Origin: Phytoseiulus persimilis
Lineage: Eukaryota; Arthropoda; Arachnida; Mesostigmata; Phytoseiidae
NCBI GenBank assembly: GCA_037576195.1
Contig: CM075103.1
Location: 558,001 to 622,000 of the forward strand
Reading direction: 5' to 3'
DNA length: 64,000 bases
Positions 25,401 to 37,547 of this stretch are shown in pieces. The position numbers and the translations under genes are program-made. The notes under the pieces were generated by a model. The model was not told the origin of the DNA, did no database searches, and saw nothing but the letters and a program-made list of their open reading frames with translations. How positions within the stretch are numbered: the first letter of the stretch is position 1; the number at the start of each line of letters is the position of its first letter.

Positions 25401-28089
25401 AAATAAGCGGCAAAGCGCGAACATTCAAGCTGCTTGGAGGTCGTTCCTAATAGATTCCCGGAGCAGCCATGTTGTTAGAAGTGTATGCCGAGGAAGTCTT
25501 GGTCATTGAAGCAGAGAGGAGCTCGCACTACTGGAGTGCTTCCACGGAATCAAGCGGGAAAATTGAGCATATTACGTTCGATCTGGACCGGCCACACCAC
25601 CAAGCACTCGAGAAACATCGCCTTCATCGAGAATCGTGATTACCTGGAGGTATGGTCTTTCCAGAGCCACGTCTCAGCGAAATTCTCTCGTAAGCGCACG
25701 AAGCTGTCCATTTTATCGATATGCGACAAGCCGGACTGAGTGTCATAGGAAGCGAGTTGTAAGTCGTCAGCGTCATCATCGAGCGACTCCGAAGAGCGGA
25801 ATTGGGCTGAGAGTTAGCAAGTGTTTCTGAATGAGTTAAGGATGAATGGGTCGGATCAAAGCGATGTCTGTTATTATTGCTGGGAGAGCGAGGGACGGTC
25901 ACGGCCCGTCCGGGACTCAGGACTCACCTTCGTCTTGGTCGAACACGAAACCGTTGGTCAGAACTATCATTCCTGCATCCCTGAAGAGCTCTCCTGATGT
26001 GTAGGAGCCAGGATACCATAGCGACCTCCTCCTGCGGCGTCGATAATATGTTGGCCAAACTTTGGCTTTCTTTCCTGCGTCGTAACTTTCGAGTTCTTGA
26101 ACGATTTGAGACTCGGACAGATCATTCCCTGTCCGAAGGAGGAGAACACTTTGGTCCACGCCGAGGATCCCCACGTAACTGGACGGGGTTGTGGAAACGG
26201 TGACCTCAACCCGACTTCCAGGTTTCGTTTGGCTCACGCTCGTCTTGATGTCAACCGGTGTTCGGAGGATGCCGCTCACATCGAAATTAACACTGTCGGT
26301 GACGATCTCCCTGTTTTTGCCAACAGCGTATATGACTAAACGCGCTTTAGGCGCCAGCTTGAACGATGCAGTGAACGCGAAACGGAAAGTCGTCTCGTTC
26401 CGTAAGGTGATCGTGGAGCCCGTCACAATGTCGCCTCTACCCATAATTTGGTAAGTGATGTGGTCAAGAGGGTAAGTCGAGTTGACTTCAAACTCCAACC
26501 TGTCACCGACTCGGGGATTTTCAGGGGACATGAGTCTCGCCTGGATGAAAGAGTTGGATGGTGACTTCGCCGGCAAAATTGAGTCGAGATAGAATATCTG
26601 GCCCTTGTACTCCGCGTGCATTCCCAGAACAACTGTCGTTGGCTCGTTTGGAGGCACCAGCTCCAGCCGGATCACTCCGCTTTGTGGAATCCAGTGCTTC
26701 TGCTCGGTCCATTGTTCTTCTTCGTAGTTATAGCCGTAGCGGAGGATGATCTGGTTCTCTGGATCTTGCACCGGAGTGTCATCTTGATACGATACTTTCA
26801 ACTGAAAGACGGCAAGATGTTTTCGATGAAATTATTCGAAACCCATGCGGACCTGACCATGCAGCTATATTCGGGCTGGTCATCGAACTCAATCTCGGAT
26901 CTGAACACTCACGAATAAGGTGTACTTGAGACCGGGCTTGAATGTGTCGGAAGTCTTGATCAGCTGAATGCGCACAGCTTTGTCGAATATCGGCATATAG
27001 CTTGTGGAGTTGTACTTCCGTCCGGTGAGTTCTTCTTCGACGAGAGCGAAGAACTCGATTTCTCGTTGGAAGAAATCGGTTTTGAGCTGGAGGTCCTTGG
27101 TGACCGTCAGAGGAATATTCACTTCGCCATCGATCGGAACTTTCGTCTGGAACTGCTCGTAAGGCCTCGGCCTTATTTGTTGATATCTTGTCCGAGGCGT
27201 CACGGTCAACGTGACCAAACCTTTCACGGGTTTCCCGTACGTGTAGGCTGCTTTCACGGTGGCGACCACATCTGATTCGTTGTACGTGGCGTACTTTGGA
27301 AGCTCAACTTTCACTTGGAATGTGGGGAGAACATATTCGGCGACTTGGAAATTCTTCGAGAACTTCTGGTTCGAAACCTCGCAGTGCAGCGTCCAATCTC
27401 CCAGCACCGGACTCTCGGAGAGCTCGAATTCGTTACCGAGCACACCACGAGTCGTGAACTGTCGTTCCCATGAGTGGATCCTTCGAGCAGAAAAGGAGAC
27501 ATGTCAGGCTTTGTCGTCTTACAGCAGAGTTTTCACTGGAAAATTGTCAAAATGCACGATCCTCATACCGATTCCCCTTTCCATCGGTGACCCATGCATT
27601 TACGGCGCCGGTGACGCTCGGTTGGAGGAACGGATCCGTGATGATCATCCGAAAATGTACTTTTTGTCCCGGCTTGTACACGGCTTTATCGGTTTGTATG
27701 AAGACCGAGTAGCTCTTGTGAGCGAAGCTCAACGCGGTTTCATTTGTGAACTGGATCGACCCTGTGCCCTCCGCTTTCAGCGAATAGTTCCCTGTGTTCC
27801 AGTCTCCGATTTCGAAGCTGATCAGTTCGGTTCGCACTGTGGATGGAATGGATTGTTATACCTCTATCAGATGAGTGATTAGAGTCAATAAGCAGTACTA
27901 TACTCACGCGGAGCCACTTGAGCACTTCTCGAAATGTAGTTGAACTGTCCCTTCTCATCATTCCCCAGGATAGACAACTTGATGTCCACGGGATTCGGTA
28001 CGTCCCCCACTGAAGCAGCGACGTTATAAATGACGTTTGGCCGCAGAATAGATGGCGCAACGATCATGTACACGCTGGCTCGCTGACAG
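22439..28089 (-). CDS. Thioester-containing protein (alpha-2-macroglobulin/TEP/CD109 family), signal-peptide exon not found
   Basis: A secreted or surface-bound protein of innate immunity that covalently tags targets or traps proteases. Exons (minus): 28089-27908, 27836-27569, 27480-26913, 26801-25928, 25332-25173, 25003-24519, 24419-24017, 23914-22705, 22624-22439; phases agree throughout, giving about 1,445 codons without the signal peptide. Seen in order: MG domains (VAPSILRPN, IQTDKAVYKPGQKVHFR, LGDWTLHCE, YVLPTFQVKVELP), a short bait-like segment (exon 25332-25173) ending RFPETWIW, then the thioester GCGEQ at 24247-24261. The complement-like thioester domain and receptor-binding domain (VYDYYNLANSARVFYHP equivalent) follow. 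The last exon carries CDIC plus two more Cys and ends in a hydrophobic tail suited to a GPI anchor. If the weak donor at 22704 is not used, the frame stops at 22642 with a hydrophilic end. The usual catalytic His position reads VIYKPMQSG (Tyr). The 5' exon lies above 28089. Confidence 0.92.
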
Positions 28090-28767
28090 CTGTAATCAGA
28101 TAAAACGATGTTCCCGATTCATTGTACGGTGTCTGAAGAAATTCTCGACACCGAACGCCCCTCCCCTTCAAAAGATTCACGTATTCCTCCAACGTCAGGA
28201 GTTCCAGTCCCATCCGAGAGCTAAGAGAATAAATCTATCGAAACGATGTTTCGGCGTCAGCTCAAGACAGCCGATGAGGCTGACGACCACAGGATGATAG
28301 GACTGAGTAGAGCCTCCAATCGTGAACCGATGAATATGCGACGAGACCAACAGGACACGGTAATCAAAGCCTCTCGCGGCGATGGGCATCGTTCGGATCA
28401 TCGTTCAGCTGTTGATTGGCGATGACGAAGATCATTGCGGGCTCCTGTTATCTACCTCCTTCTCACATTCCCTGCTCACCTCGCCGAAGCAGCCAGGAGA
28501 ACGAGGAAGAAACCGCGTCCCACCGCCATCGCGCTACCGCTGCGCTCGGAATTCCTCCTGAAAGAAGTAACGCGACCGTTCATACATGTTATGGAACCGA
28601 GCATCTTCCGACACCCTATCAAGATATCAAGACAGAGGCGGATATGGTTGAAGGAAAATGGTTTCCGCCCCCCCCCCCCCCTCCTTCTCTCGGCCTATCA
28701 AGAGGAATACGATATTCCGGAACTTTTCTTCACAGGGGTGTTACCTTTGCCCGTCGTTGTCTTAGTA
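28090..28767. other. Upstream flank of the thioester gene; signal-peptide exon expected here or beyond
   Basis: The first recognised exon begins in phase 2 behind the acceptor at 28090-28092, so at least one coding exon with start and signal peptide must lie upstream on the minus strand. I could not identify it. A run of 14 C occurs at 28668-28681. Confidence 0.5.
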
Positions 28768-29088
28768 CAGTAAAACCTCGATTATTATAACCTCGATTAT
28801 TTCAACTTTGATTTCAACCTTTCGCATTTCAACCTCGATTATTTCAACTCTGTGGAACAGGCCGAAGGATGTCGACCGGAAGCGTATTTTTATGTGGAAG
28901 ATGAATCCATCCTTCAGAATCTTCCGTCGTCAATATATCTCGTATCATTCTGCATCGGTTAGCGTTCGAACTCGGACTCTCATTCCCGAATCGGTTGCGA
29001 AGTCCGAGGCTGTGGGTGATTTTGTCATCTATCGATTATTTCAATTTTTTTTTTGCATCAATCAGTTGAAAGAATCGAGGTTGTACTG
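28768..29088. mobile_element. Pogo/Tigger-like MITE, 321 bp
   Basis: The left end reads CAGTAAAACCTCGATT and the inverted right end CAGTACAACCTCGATT, matching at 15 of 16 bases. Both ends are flanked by TA (28766-28767 and 29089-29090), the target duplication of the Tc1/mariner-pogo superfamily. CAGT termini followed by ACCTCGATT are typical of pogo/Tigger elements. AACCTCGATTATT(TCAAC) recurs several times in the left subterminal part. There is no transposase frame, so it is a non-autonomous copy that would need a transposase from elsewhere. Confidence 0.85.
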
Positions 29089-32000
29089 TAATGGAACGTG
29101 CATTTTCGCAATGATGAACCCTTCCTTCCCCCGAACTTCTCGTGTCAATGAGGCGCAACGTGAGAAGTGTCAATGCTGGGTCATCGCAAGTTGCAGAGCA
29201 CGCACGCAGAGCTCCTCTAGTGGTTCGAGATGAGTGAAAGTTTATTTGATGACGACCACGACTCGATTTCGCTGCTGAATACACGTTCGACATGTCGTGT
29301 CCGCTTTTTCTGAGAGAAAATCTGTTCCCGCGATGGATCGTAACTTCGACGCACAGCGCACGCAATCCTACTATCTGACTCTCACTGGTCTGTCGCGATG
29401 TGGTTTCACAGCGAGTCATTGATTCCGCCGTTCGTGGTTTGATGGCGGCGAGTCCACGCATCGACGCCCACTCGACGGCACATGTAGTCTGTATTGCCCA
29501 CTCCGGCTAGTGACTAAGACAACAGGACGGGACAGCAACTCTGAATCCGAATCGATGACGATGGTGGAAAACCTTCCTCAGTGTCAATCATGTCAGATCT
29601 GTGACTCATTCGATGTGTCGCTGGGGAATTCCAAGATCGCCAGCCGCAGCGTCAAGGTACTAGGAGTTGTACCCACTACAGGCTGGAAATGAATTCCGTG
29701 AAACTTGGTCTTACAGAACCGGTCCAGTTCCCTTTTCGCCGCACGGGAGCGGAGCTTCCCTTCGAGTGTTCAGCACCAACAAAAGAAGCCGGAGCTGCGT
29801 AGGATTGCGTCGCTGCCTATTCATCTCAAGATTATTCGCGAATCCTAGCTAGATCCGTCTGTGTGATATAGGCCGTCGTAACCAGACCGGCATTTGATCA
29901 TCCCCCACACAACGGGATACATTTGAAATGAACAGCTCGTTGTCTACTTGTTTGGTAAAACAAAATGGATCGGAATCGAAGACGGACGGAAATCCGAACT
30001 TCAGAGGGAGAAGCGGGAATGGTTGTCGTCAAACGAGGAGTGGTCACCACCCATCGACAGAAGGGCCTGCTGGAGTCGTCCTAGCGCGTGAAGTCCGCTT
30101 TCGGGCCAAGGGAAGGGCTAGGTACCCGAAGACACGCAAGGCTTTCTGGCCACTTGGTTGTGATACCAGCAGCGACAGTGATTTGAGCTGGCTCATCACC
30201 AAAAGATTGAACACAACTGAAGTAGGTGCTTCCGTATGCAGCTTTGTGACTGTTGTAACAGGTGACAGTGAAAAGAGCGCGTCTGTGCCCGCGCAGCAAC
30301 GTTCAAAAGCCACGCGATGACGTTCGTTCTGATTAGACGTTCCTTACGAATGCTTGTCGCCGCGGGCCGCAGCGGCCAAATCTACAGAACCGAAACTCCT
30401 GATGCTTCTCTCATTGTCTCTATGCTGTAGATTGGACACTTCTCAACAAGCGTGGGATCCACTGTGCAAGCTGCCAATGGCACGTCGCTCGTAATCTGAA
30501 GGCTTCACCTTGGAGTCCCGATTTCTGGTTGTGCTGATGCGGGAAAAATGTTCCTGGTACATCATATTCCCGTCCGCGAGCCGACGTTGGTAATGACTTT
30601 CGATGGGACGGATGAACCTCAGGGTGGGAAAAAGTTTGAAAACGTTTGGGTTCTGTTTTAGTTCGGATCTGAATCCAAGCTTCGAAGACCCACGCGATGA
30701 GAGCTGAGCTTCGGTTCGAGTTTCCGTATATGGTCATTTCAGCCTGAGGAGCCTCTGACGATGAAGGCGCTCCCAAGCGAAGGACCACACCAAAACGGTC
30801 TTCCCTCCCTTCAATGCTGTCCATCTGTATCCGACGTCCCGACAAGGCTCTTCCTGGGGTTCCGCGATGCGATCCGCATGTTCAGACGGGAATTCATGAA
30901 GCTCGGGGAGGAATAACTGAATGCTGTCGAATGTTCCAAAATTCGCCCAGCCCCGTTTAGCAACGCTGCGATGACAAACGCAACCAAGCAGTACGTTCCA
31001 AATGGTGGAGGCAGTCGGTGATAACCAAAAATGTATTGTTCTAGTCCTAGATGTCGTCATTGAACTTCGGATAAATCTTCCTCGCTCAACGTATCAGCCT
31101 CAGGAGCTTTTGGCTGAGGAAAAAGTCTCCCACTTGAGACGGCTTTCTCCACACCGACAAGGTTTTCGCGGAAAATCTTGGCTCAGAATTTTCATCCACT
31201 CCGACCGATGGTCTGATGGTCGCAGATGATCGTCCGGTTTGGTGATGAGGCACGTCAAGAACGTTGTTCTGCTTCCCTACTGGCCTGATTTTGGCTGAGT
31301 CGACTAGGTGGAGAAATCAATCGGTCGGACGTGCGGTCGCCGACAAGCGTTTCACCCCGATCACCGAGCAGCCAAGCAACCGAGAATCGTGACCCAAGAT
31401 GCAAACAAAAGAGTGAGAAGTCCACCGAGTTGAAGTGACCCGCCGTGCAGAATGGATGCTCATGAGAGACAAGAATAAGAGCATCGTGCTGGCGCGGGTC
31501 GCAGACCTTATTCTAACACCCCGTGTTTGGCAACTGTGTCATTCGGAAAACCCGAAGAGATGGAATGTCCAAAATCGAGACCTCGGATGATGGGGACTCG
31601 GTCTCTTCGAAGAAAAGTATCAGCTCACCGTTCCAGAAGGCCAACGAGCTCTTTCCAACTCCTGGTGACAGTCGATAGTACGGATACTTCAGAAAATAAC
31701 ACGAAGCATCGTTTGACGTCCTCGCCTTGCGCTGTCTTCAGTAAAGACTCGCAGCTGCCCACGACTTCATGGGAAAGAGAGAAAGGTTTCATTATGTGAC
31801 ACCAGACGGCGCCACTTCGGCTGACGTGGGCGGCCCGGCTCAAGGGGGCTAGACTCCGGGCTAGGCATCGGTAGCCTACCGTGGTTTTGGCGGAAGGGCC
31901 GTTGAGGCATGAAGGTAATAATGGCATCAGATGCGCCCTCAAGAGTTTCAAAATTGCAGCTTGAGATCGTAAGCTGCGTCATCCAGAGCTCGACTCGCCC

Positions 32001-32899
32001 TGGGAATGGAATGATGATACTCGATGGGCTTCCGAGAACCCATTAAGGGTGAAGGTCCATGGGCCTGAACATGGAAATTCGGACACACCTCTCCAGCTGA
32101 TAATTAACCCAGTACCTGAACGTATGAGGCAAGTGGATACGATACATGCTCGGTGGCGACTCGAAGCCTGTTCCATGAGCTGTCCATTCATGCGGGTTAG
32201 TAGGAAAGAATCACAGGTGAGGAAAGTGAATTGCACCGATTTCCAAATTTTTGATCACTGCTCCATCTGCTTGGCAGCCCAGGTGGGGATTGAAGTGATT
32301 ATCGGATCGAATTCAAGCAGCTGGGTATCCTCCAGCAAGCGCCTTCGATCCTCTGCTGCTACGGAACGCGGACAGTTCTTGAGCCTGTGTTCAAAGTTCG
32401 CGATGACATTTTCAGGGAGGGTCCCCGTGGCATGACGAAACTTTTTTTGCTTGAATCGGCAGAGAAGGATGGGATGAATGTCAGTAGATGATGGGCAAAA
32501 AAAAACTGCCTCAGCGGTCTGATTTTCCGTATTCCCAGAGGAGTATTAATATCTCGCGAAAAAAGTGGTGAGGTATCCGTTAGAGCTCGCTGAGGGGGAC
32601 AATTCACCTCATGGGACTGTTAACCGTATCTCCCATGCTCTTGCCAGAGTGTAAAAAACCTTCCCGAGCGAAATCAAACATCTCAAATAACCTGACATGA
32701 CCCCCCAAAACTCTCCGGTAATATTGGGAAGTGTGGATTATATTCTACTTTGATGGACGAAAAAGTTCCACAAAGATTCAATCTTATCAGGAGAATTCTC
32801 ACAGGTTTGAAAACCATGTTGATTGCGTCATGAGAATCTAGCGACGATGATCATCATCATCGGCATCATCATCACATCCGTGGCCCCCCAAAAAAAAAG

Positions 32900-32914
32900 C
32901 TGGGTACGCCCCTG
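32900..32914 (-). mobile_element. Terminus of a hAT-like DNA transposon remnant
   Basis: On the minus strand this reads CAGGGGCGTACCCAG followed by T-run then G-run. CAGGGGCGTA-type ends are common for hAT-superfamily elements in animals. No partner terminus or target duplication was found nearby, so only one end is supported. Confidence 0.4.
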
Positions 32915-33454
32915 GACAGATTGTAAATGGTGGGCAGATTGTGAATTCCATGGGGCGTCCGAATATCAGAAACGACGAAGTTACGGCATGTGCGGCTATC
33001 AGTCGAATGATATCCCCATGCATTTGAAGACCTCAACACATTTTCCTCGAGAAACCCAGACTTTTCAGGTCGAAATTCCGTCTCTTGGACCGCTCCCGAC
33101 TTGAGAAAATTCCGCTCGGGAAGGTGCTGCGGAAATTCTTGGGAACTCATGTGAGATTCGGGGAAAGGTCCCATCGTTCCATGAGATGAATGGTCGTCCC
33201 CGACGAGTTCCAGCGAATAGCTCAAGACGGTCTCCTCGAGAAACTCATATTTTCCGGTTTTAAGAGACCCTCAGGGAAAACTACGACCCGTAGTGCCTTG
33301 GCTACGGACAGTGCCTTGCAAGCACCGGTTTTGCTCTGCATTTTTAGGGGTGGGTGGCCTATGTCCTTCCCAGAGATATGTGGATTATCAGGGCTGCTTC
33401 ATCGCGGTCGGAAAACGCAAATGTCGCGGGAACGAGAATATGCTCGAAGAAGAA

Positions 33455-33592
33455 CTCAAGACCCACTGCAGTGATTTGAACGTATTCGGGATCAGGGATC
33501 TGGCAGGCGAGAAATCGGAGGGGAATCGAACATATCCGAACCCTCGGATATCGCGGCGTACCCGAAAAATGACAGGAATGACGGAGAAGGTA
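33455..33592 (-). repeat. Diverged dispersed repeat, copy 2
   Basis: Inverted relative to the copy at 1244-1384, sharing the CCTGCCAGATC...GATCCCGA core and flanking blocks. Boundaries are approximate. Confidence 0.45.
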
Positions 33593-34542
33593 GAAAATCG
33601 CGGTCACCTTTATTTTCCTCCAGCCTCAGGTATTATTCAAAGGGGTTCACACTCCAGCTTTTTCCATCCCTCTAGGTCCTTCGTGAATGCATTATTTTCC
33701 TATGGCTCTTCTATCTTTTCCCAATCGGCATTTTTCCTCTCTCCTGCACTCACCCTTCCCTATGTGAATCATAGGGTCTCCTCTCCTCTAGGTGCTCCGT
33801 TAAAAAAGAGAATCACCAAGCGCGACCCTGGGCGGAACCGGCCAACTTTCAAAAAGCCGCCTCCATACTAATGATGATTTTGCACGTAGACAGAATCTCT
33901 ACATTCGGAGCCCTAAGAAGTGGAAAAGTAGCTTCCTCATGACGGTTCTTGCGATTTGTGCCCGAAGGCTCCTTCGTAAACGGAGGCCTACCTTGCATCT
34001 TCTTGAACTTGATAAGCTCCGCTGTTTCTCCAGACTGTTTGCCTGATCACCGGCAAGTCGTGAGAGTGTTCTATTAGAGCACAATATGAGCCTAGTTCAA
34101 CTGTTTTGGTAGCTCCTTCCTGCTCGGATGTAACCTAGCCTCGGATATCATAAAAACTAATCCGCTGTTCTCCCGGATTCTCGTTCGATGGCACCACTAC
34201 CGAGACCAGAACCGCGCGATCAATCGACGAGGATCCGTTCCCGTAGGGTCGAAGCTGTGTTTTTCTCCCTCTCCTTGTTAATCTATCCTACTCGGTAAGT
34301 TGGGGGATAGAACATCGATGGCCGTTGGACACCTGCCATGACTTCCTCGCCTTTACCGGCTCAGGGGTCCGATGTGGAACTTGCAAGAAGCACGTATGCG
34401 TGGTTGTTCATGAATTCGTATTCAACGTCGTTCTCGAAGTTTCCACTTCACGAATTCTGATGCGACAGTCATAGCCTTCTGCATAAGCAGACTCGTGTCT
34501 CGAGTCGTGAATAACCTTCCCTGGTGCGATTGGTTTCAGTCT

Positions 34543-34591
34543 GCACCGTGGGAAACTAGCTGAAATTGCTGATTTCAGCTAGTTTCGGTGC
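34543..34591. repeat. Hairpin-forming inverted repeat
   Basis: GAAACTAGCTGAAAT (34552-34566) and its exact reverse complement (34572-34586) flank a 5-base loop. An outer GCACC/GGTGC pair extends the stem across a bulge. It may be a transposon footprint or structured RNA; nothing around it decides. Confidence 0.7.
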
Positions 34592-35227
34592 GGACGATTT
34601 AGTCCTGATTTGACGATCAAGGAGTGACCTGTGGGAACCCGAGAAGCTGTGGTCACATCATAGGTACTTTCGCTCAAATTATCGACCATCTGACAATGAG
34701 CGGCCGCACATTCACATCGAGAGCCGCCTTCGTCCAACCCTCTATCCTTTACGCCTCCATTCTTTAGGAGCTTTTTGAAATTCTGCGCTCTCCAGAGCGT
34801 CTGCTTGCTAGTAAGCAGCGCCCAGATGACTCTCAGCCGGTGAGGTGAAAGTTCTATTCCGCGCATTGTGAGTGATTGCAGAAACACTCACTCCACTTCT
34901 ATTCAAAGTGAGTTCAGTCAGGCTAACTCGGAGAGAGAATCTCCCTGACTCTTGGCTCGGAGTGAGGGTCAGAAACTATGAATGTTTTGAGTTGTCGAAC
35001 GAAGAGTGTCTCAGTGTTCCTCAGCAACCCTTCGCCCGAACGTTCAGTTCACTTTCGATATTTTGAAGAAAGACTAGAGGAGCTTGTTTGGGGCAACCAG
35101 ATATTCGACTTTGACTGGACCGTAGCCACTGTTTTGTTTTGAGAAAGACTGCCTGGGGACTGAAAACACGAGATTCTCCCATTTCAAGCCTGAAAAACTC
35201 ATTCGGCAGAACGCTTTCTACTTCCAG

Positions 35228-36252
35228 ATGTCATTTTTCGCAACTCCGCTAGGCGTGAAAGTCGGAGCCGGACTCGCAGCGTTGGCCACCGCTGGAGGCT
35301 TCGCCTCCTCTTGGTTGCCTCATACTGTGTACATAGATAAATACAAAGACACGGTACACTTCTACAAACACGGATTGCACCTCAAGATGGACGACGAAAT
35401 TCAGCAACGGGCGCAGAGCGTGCTGCGCGATGTTAAAATTAATGAAAATCACAAGAAATTCGTCAGCTTTTTCCACGTTGTTACGCTGGAACCATTCTTC
35501 GCCGGCACCCCGGAAAGTGGATACGGTGCCATCATAGGGATCCCGGTCACCTTCACATACAAGAACGTTGGAGACGTACCCGTCAGAGAACTCGGTGTTC
35601 TGAGAAACACGGTCTCTGTTCCTTGGGACTCCCCCGCAGGAAAGTTGCTCAAGGAAGCCTTCGTTTTCAGTGAAGAAGCCCAAAAATACGCGATCGCGCA
35701 GCACATCTATATGGCAAACAGCGGACACGTAACAGTGGGTATTGGAGTCGAGACATGAAGTTAGAGATGAACTTGATGTTGATTGGATATCGATCAGGAT
35801 ATGGAGACTGAAAACGAGTGCCAATTGAATTTCAGCTGAATTCTGTGACATCGGCCGCCGCTGTTCTTCACACTTATCTTTTCTCGAGAATTTTCAACAG
35901 ACGCTTCCCTAACCTGCCAATTTTCGCGCGACTCGGTGGTTACGCAGCGACGGCATTCCTATGTGGCATGGGCTGGGTTTATATCACAGACATGACCACG
36001 TACTCCAGGGAGAGAGATTCATTGCAGCAGGCCATCAGTCTAGGCCCGGAATACGCACGCGGTGCAGTCGAGTACTACGAAAAACTTCTCGTGAGGAACA
36101 AAGCTCTACGAGTGATTCTCGGCAAGGATGGAGGCTCGAAGTACACGGCAAGAGGAAATCTCAACACATTGATCCGAACACCACACATGCCACTCAGCGC
36201 TTGCTTGGATCGAGCAAAAGAATTGAGTCGAGATTTTGTTGCGGAGGAGTGA
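35228..36252 (+). CDS. TMEM177: TMEM177 (mitochondrial COX2 biogenesis factor)
   Basis: TMEM177 is an inner-mitochondrial-membrane protein that works with COX20 in the maturation of cytochrome oxidase subunit 2 (family knowledge). Two exons: 35228-35734 and 35836-36252, joined in phase 0 (donor GTGGGT, with GTAACA at 35729 as an in-phase alternative), giving about 307 residues against 311 in human. There is a hydrophobic N-terminal helix (VGAGLAALATAGGFASSWL). The conserved block SPAGKLLKEAFVFSEEAQKYA corresponds to the human RSPAGARLRASLTLSREAQKFA-type segment. The second exon has a hydrophobic helix (YAATAFLCGMGWVYI) and the strongest signature, GAVEYYEKLLVRNKALR followed by LGKDG and an N-terminal-to-end basic stretch. 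The ATG at 35228 follows an acceptor-like CTTCCAG, so a 5' UTR intron is possible. Confidence 0.9.
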
Positions 36253-36292
36253 AGTGATGCATGTGAATTTCGTTCGATGAGATCAGAGAAAC

Positions 36293-36298
36293 AATAAA
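36293..36298 (+). terminator. Polyadenylation signal of TMEM177
   Basis: AATAAA lies 41 bases after the TGA stop, implying a very short 3' UTR. Confidence 0.7.
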
Positions 36299-36490
36299 AC
36301 ATAGCCCCATGAAAGCAGAACTTCCTCCTACGATCATCTGATGACTGTTGCCGGAATGTGTTGGGAAATCGGGGCTATCCCATATCGATAGCGGGGAACA
36401 TCATGCGTTTTGCCTCATGAGAGGCGGTGGAGCGAAACTTTAGGCCAAGTGCACCGATTCCTTCGATCGATCGCGCGGGCATCCACTACA

Positions 36491-36498
36491 AACCTGAG
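36491..36498 (+). repeat. Left target-site duplication (AACCTGAG)
   Basis: The eight bases immediately before the element's GGGTATAGG terminus recur directly after the opposite terminus at 38631-38638. Confidence 0.85.
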
Positions 36499-37095
36499 GG
36501 GTATAGGAAATCTGTACCCAATCGAGTCGGATGGATGCATTTTTAAAGGGACCTCCGACCGCTGAGCTGGCGGCGCGTTCGCTGCTCCGTGTTTACATCC
36601 GCGAGATCGTGCTCACATCTGTGGCGGGGAATTGAGAACACGGAGAAGCAGGCGCAAAAAACCTCTGAGAAAGCGACTGAACTGAGCAGAAATTATCGAA
36701 CTCTGAGTTAATCGTGCTGACTGACATGAAGTATCGTAGTCACCAAGCACTGAACGACTAGCGGATGACTCGAATGGAGACTACGAATGTCAGATCCAAG
36801 GAGATCCATGTACTCATATCAATACGATACGGCGTAATCATCGTTACGTTTCGGATGAGCTGAGGAAGTGTGTGCAGAGAATATGAACCACAGTTCTCGG
36901 ATCGCGAGGGTATGGGCGGGCCATGTGATACTCTAGAAGCAGTGGCGGATTCAACGGGTGGCGAAAGGGAAAATGCTTCTGTCTACTAGTCGGGGCACCC
37001 CTCCTGGAAGGAGAGATGAGTTAGGGGACCTATGGTCTCGAAAGGCGACCTGAAACTCTATTGCCCGTGAGCCACGGTCCCTCCAGTCTCCAGCT
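36499..37095 (+). repeat. Left long inverted-repeat arm
   Basis: About 597 bp from GGGTATAGG to CTCCAGCT. I noticed roughly a dozen or fewer differences from the right arm, for example around 36835-36845 and in the length of the A-run near 36657. Confidence 0.85.
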
Positions 37096-37547
37096 GATTG
37101 GAAGGAGTGAAAATTTATTTCACCTGAATCTGTTCTCTACTCTGCGAGGGAGCCAGCGAGACTTGCGTTTATGGTGCAAAACCAGACCTGGGTTTTCTGT
37201 CGAGTGTCATACTCGAGTATTACCAGGGAGGGGGGGGGCATGCAGAATTTGTCGCTGAAAAAGACAGTCAAGCACTGGAAGTGCGCGAAAAGGGTTCCCG
37301 AGAAATAGATTTCGTGTTCGGGCTCTTGGTGCCCGAGACGTTGAGTAACATAGAGTTAGCCGCAACGCAGCGTGGTAGTGTTGATGAGAACGTATCCCTC
37401 CCGAGTTTTTCGCGACAGATTTGAACTATGAGTTGATCAGTTTCAAAGAGATGTACCTCGAGCACGACCACAGTGATTTCTGGAAGGATATGCCGCTCAG
37501 CTACCTGGACTTTGTGCTCAACAACAACATAATGGTCCTGTGACAGC

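Larger units (their letters stand above)
29089..35227. other. 6.1-kb gene-poor stretch
   Basis: No conserved coding exon was recognised. The longest frame (33293-33871, +, 192 codons) overlaps a dispersed repeat, lacks family motifs and opens with GTG. The stretch holds a hAT-like terminus (32900-32914), a repeat copy (33455-33592), a hairpin (34543-34591) and an ATC-rich microsatellite near 32846-32875. It reads as transposon-derived and intergenic DNA. Confidence 0.5.

Noticed and set aside
28416..28790. Plus-strand frames with a hydrophobic, signal-like start opposite the thioester gene
   Set aside because: The hydrophobic frame has no ATG, it runs into the 14-C tract, and neither frame shows a conserved domain.
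33293..33871. 192-codon plus-strand frame
   Set aside because: It opens with GTG, overlaps a dispersed repeat and is not similar to any family I know.
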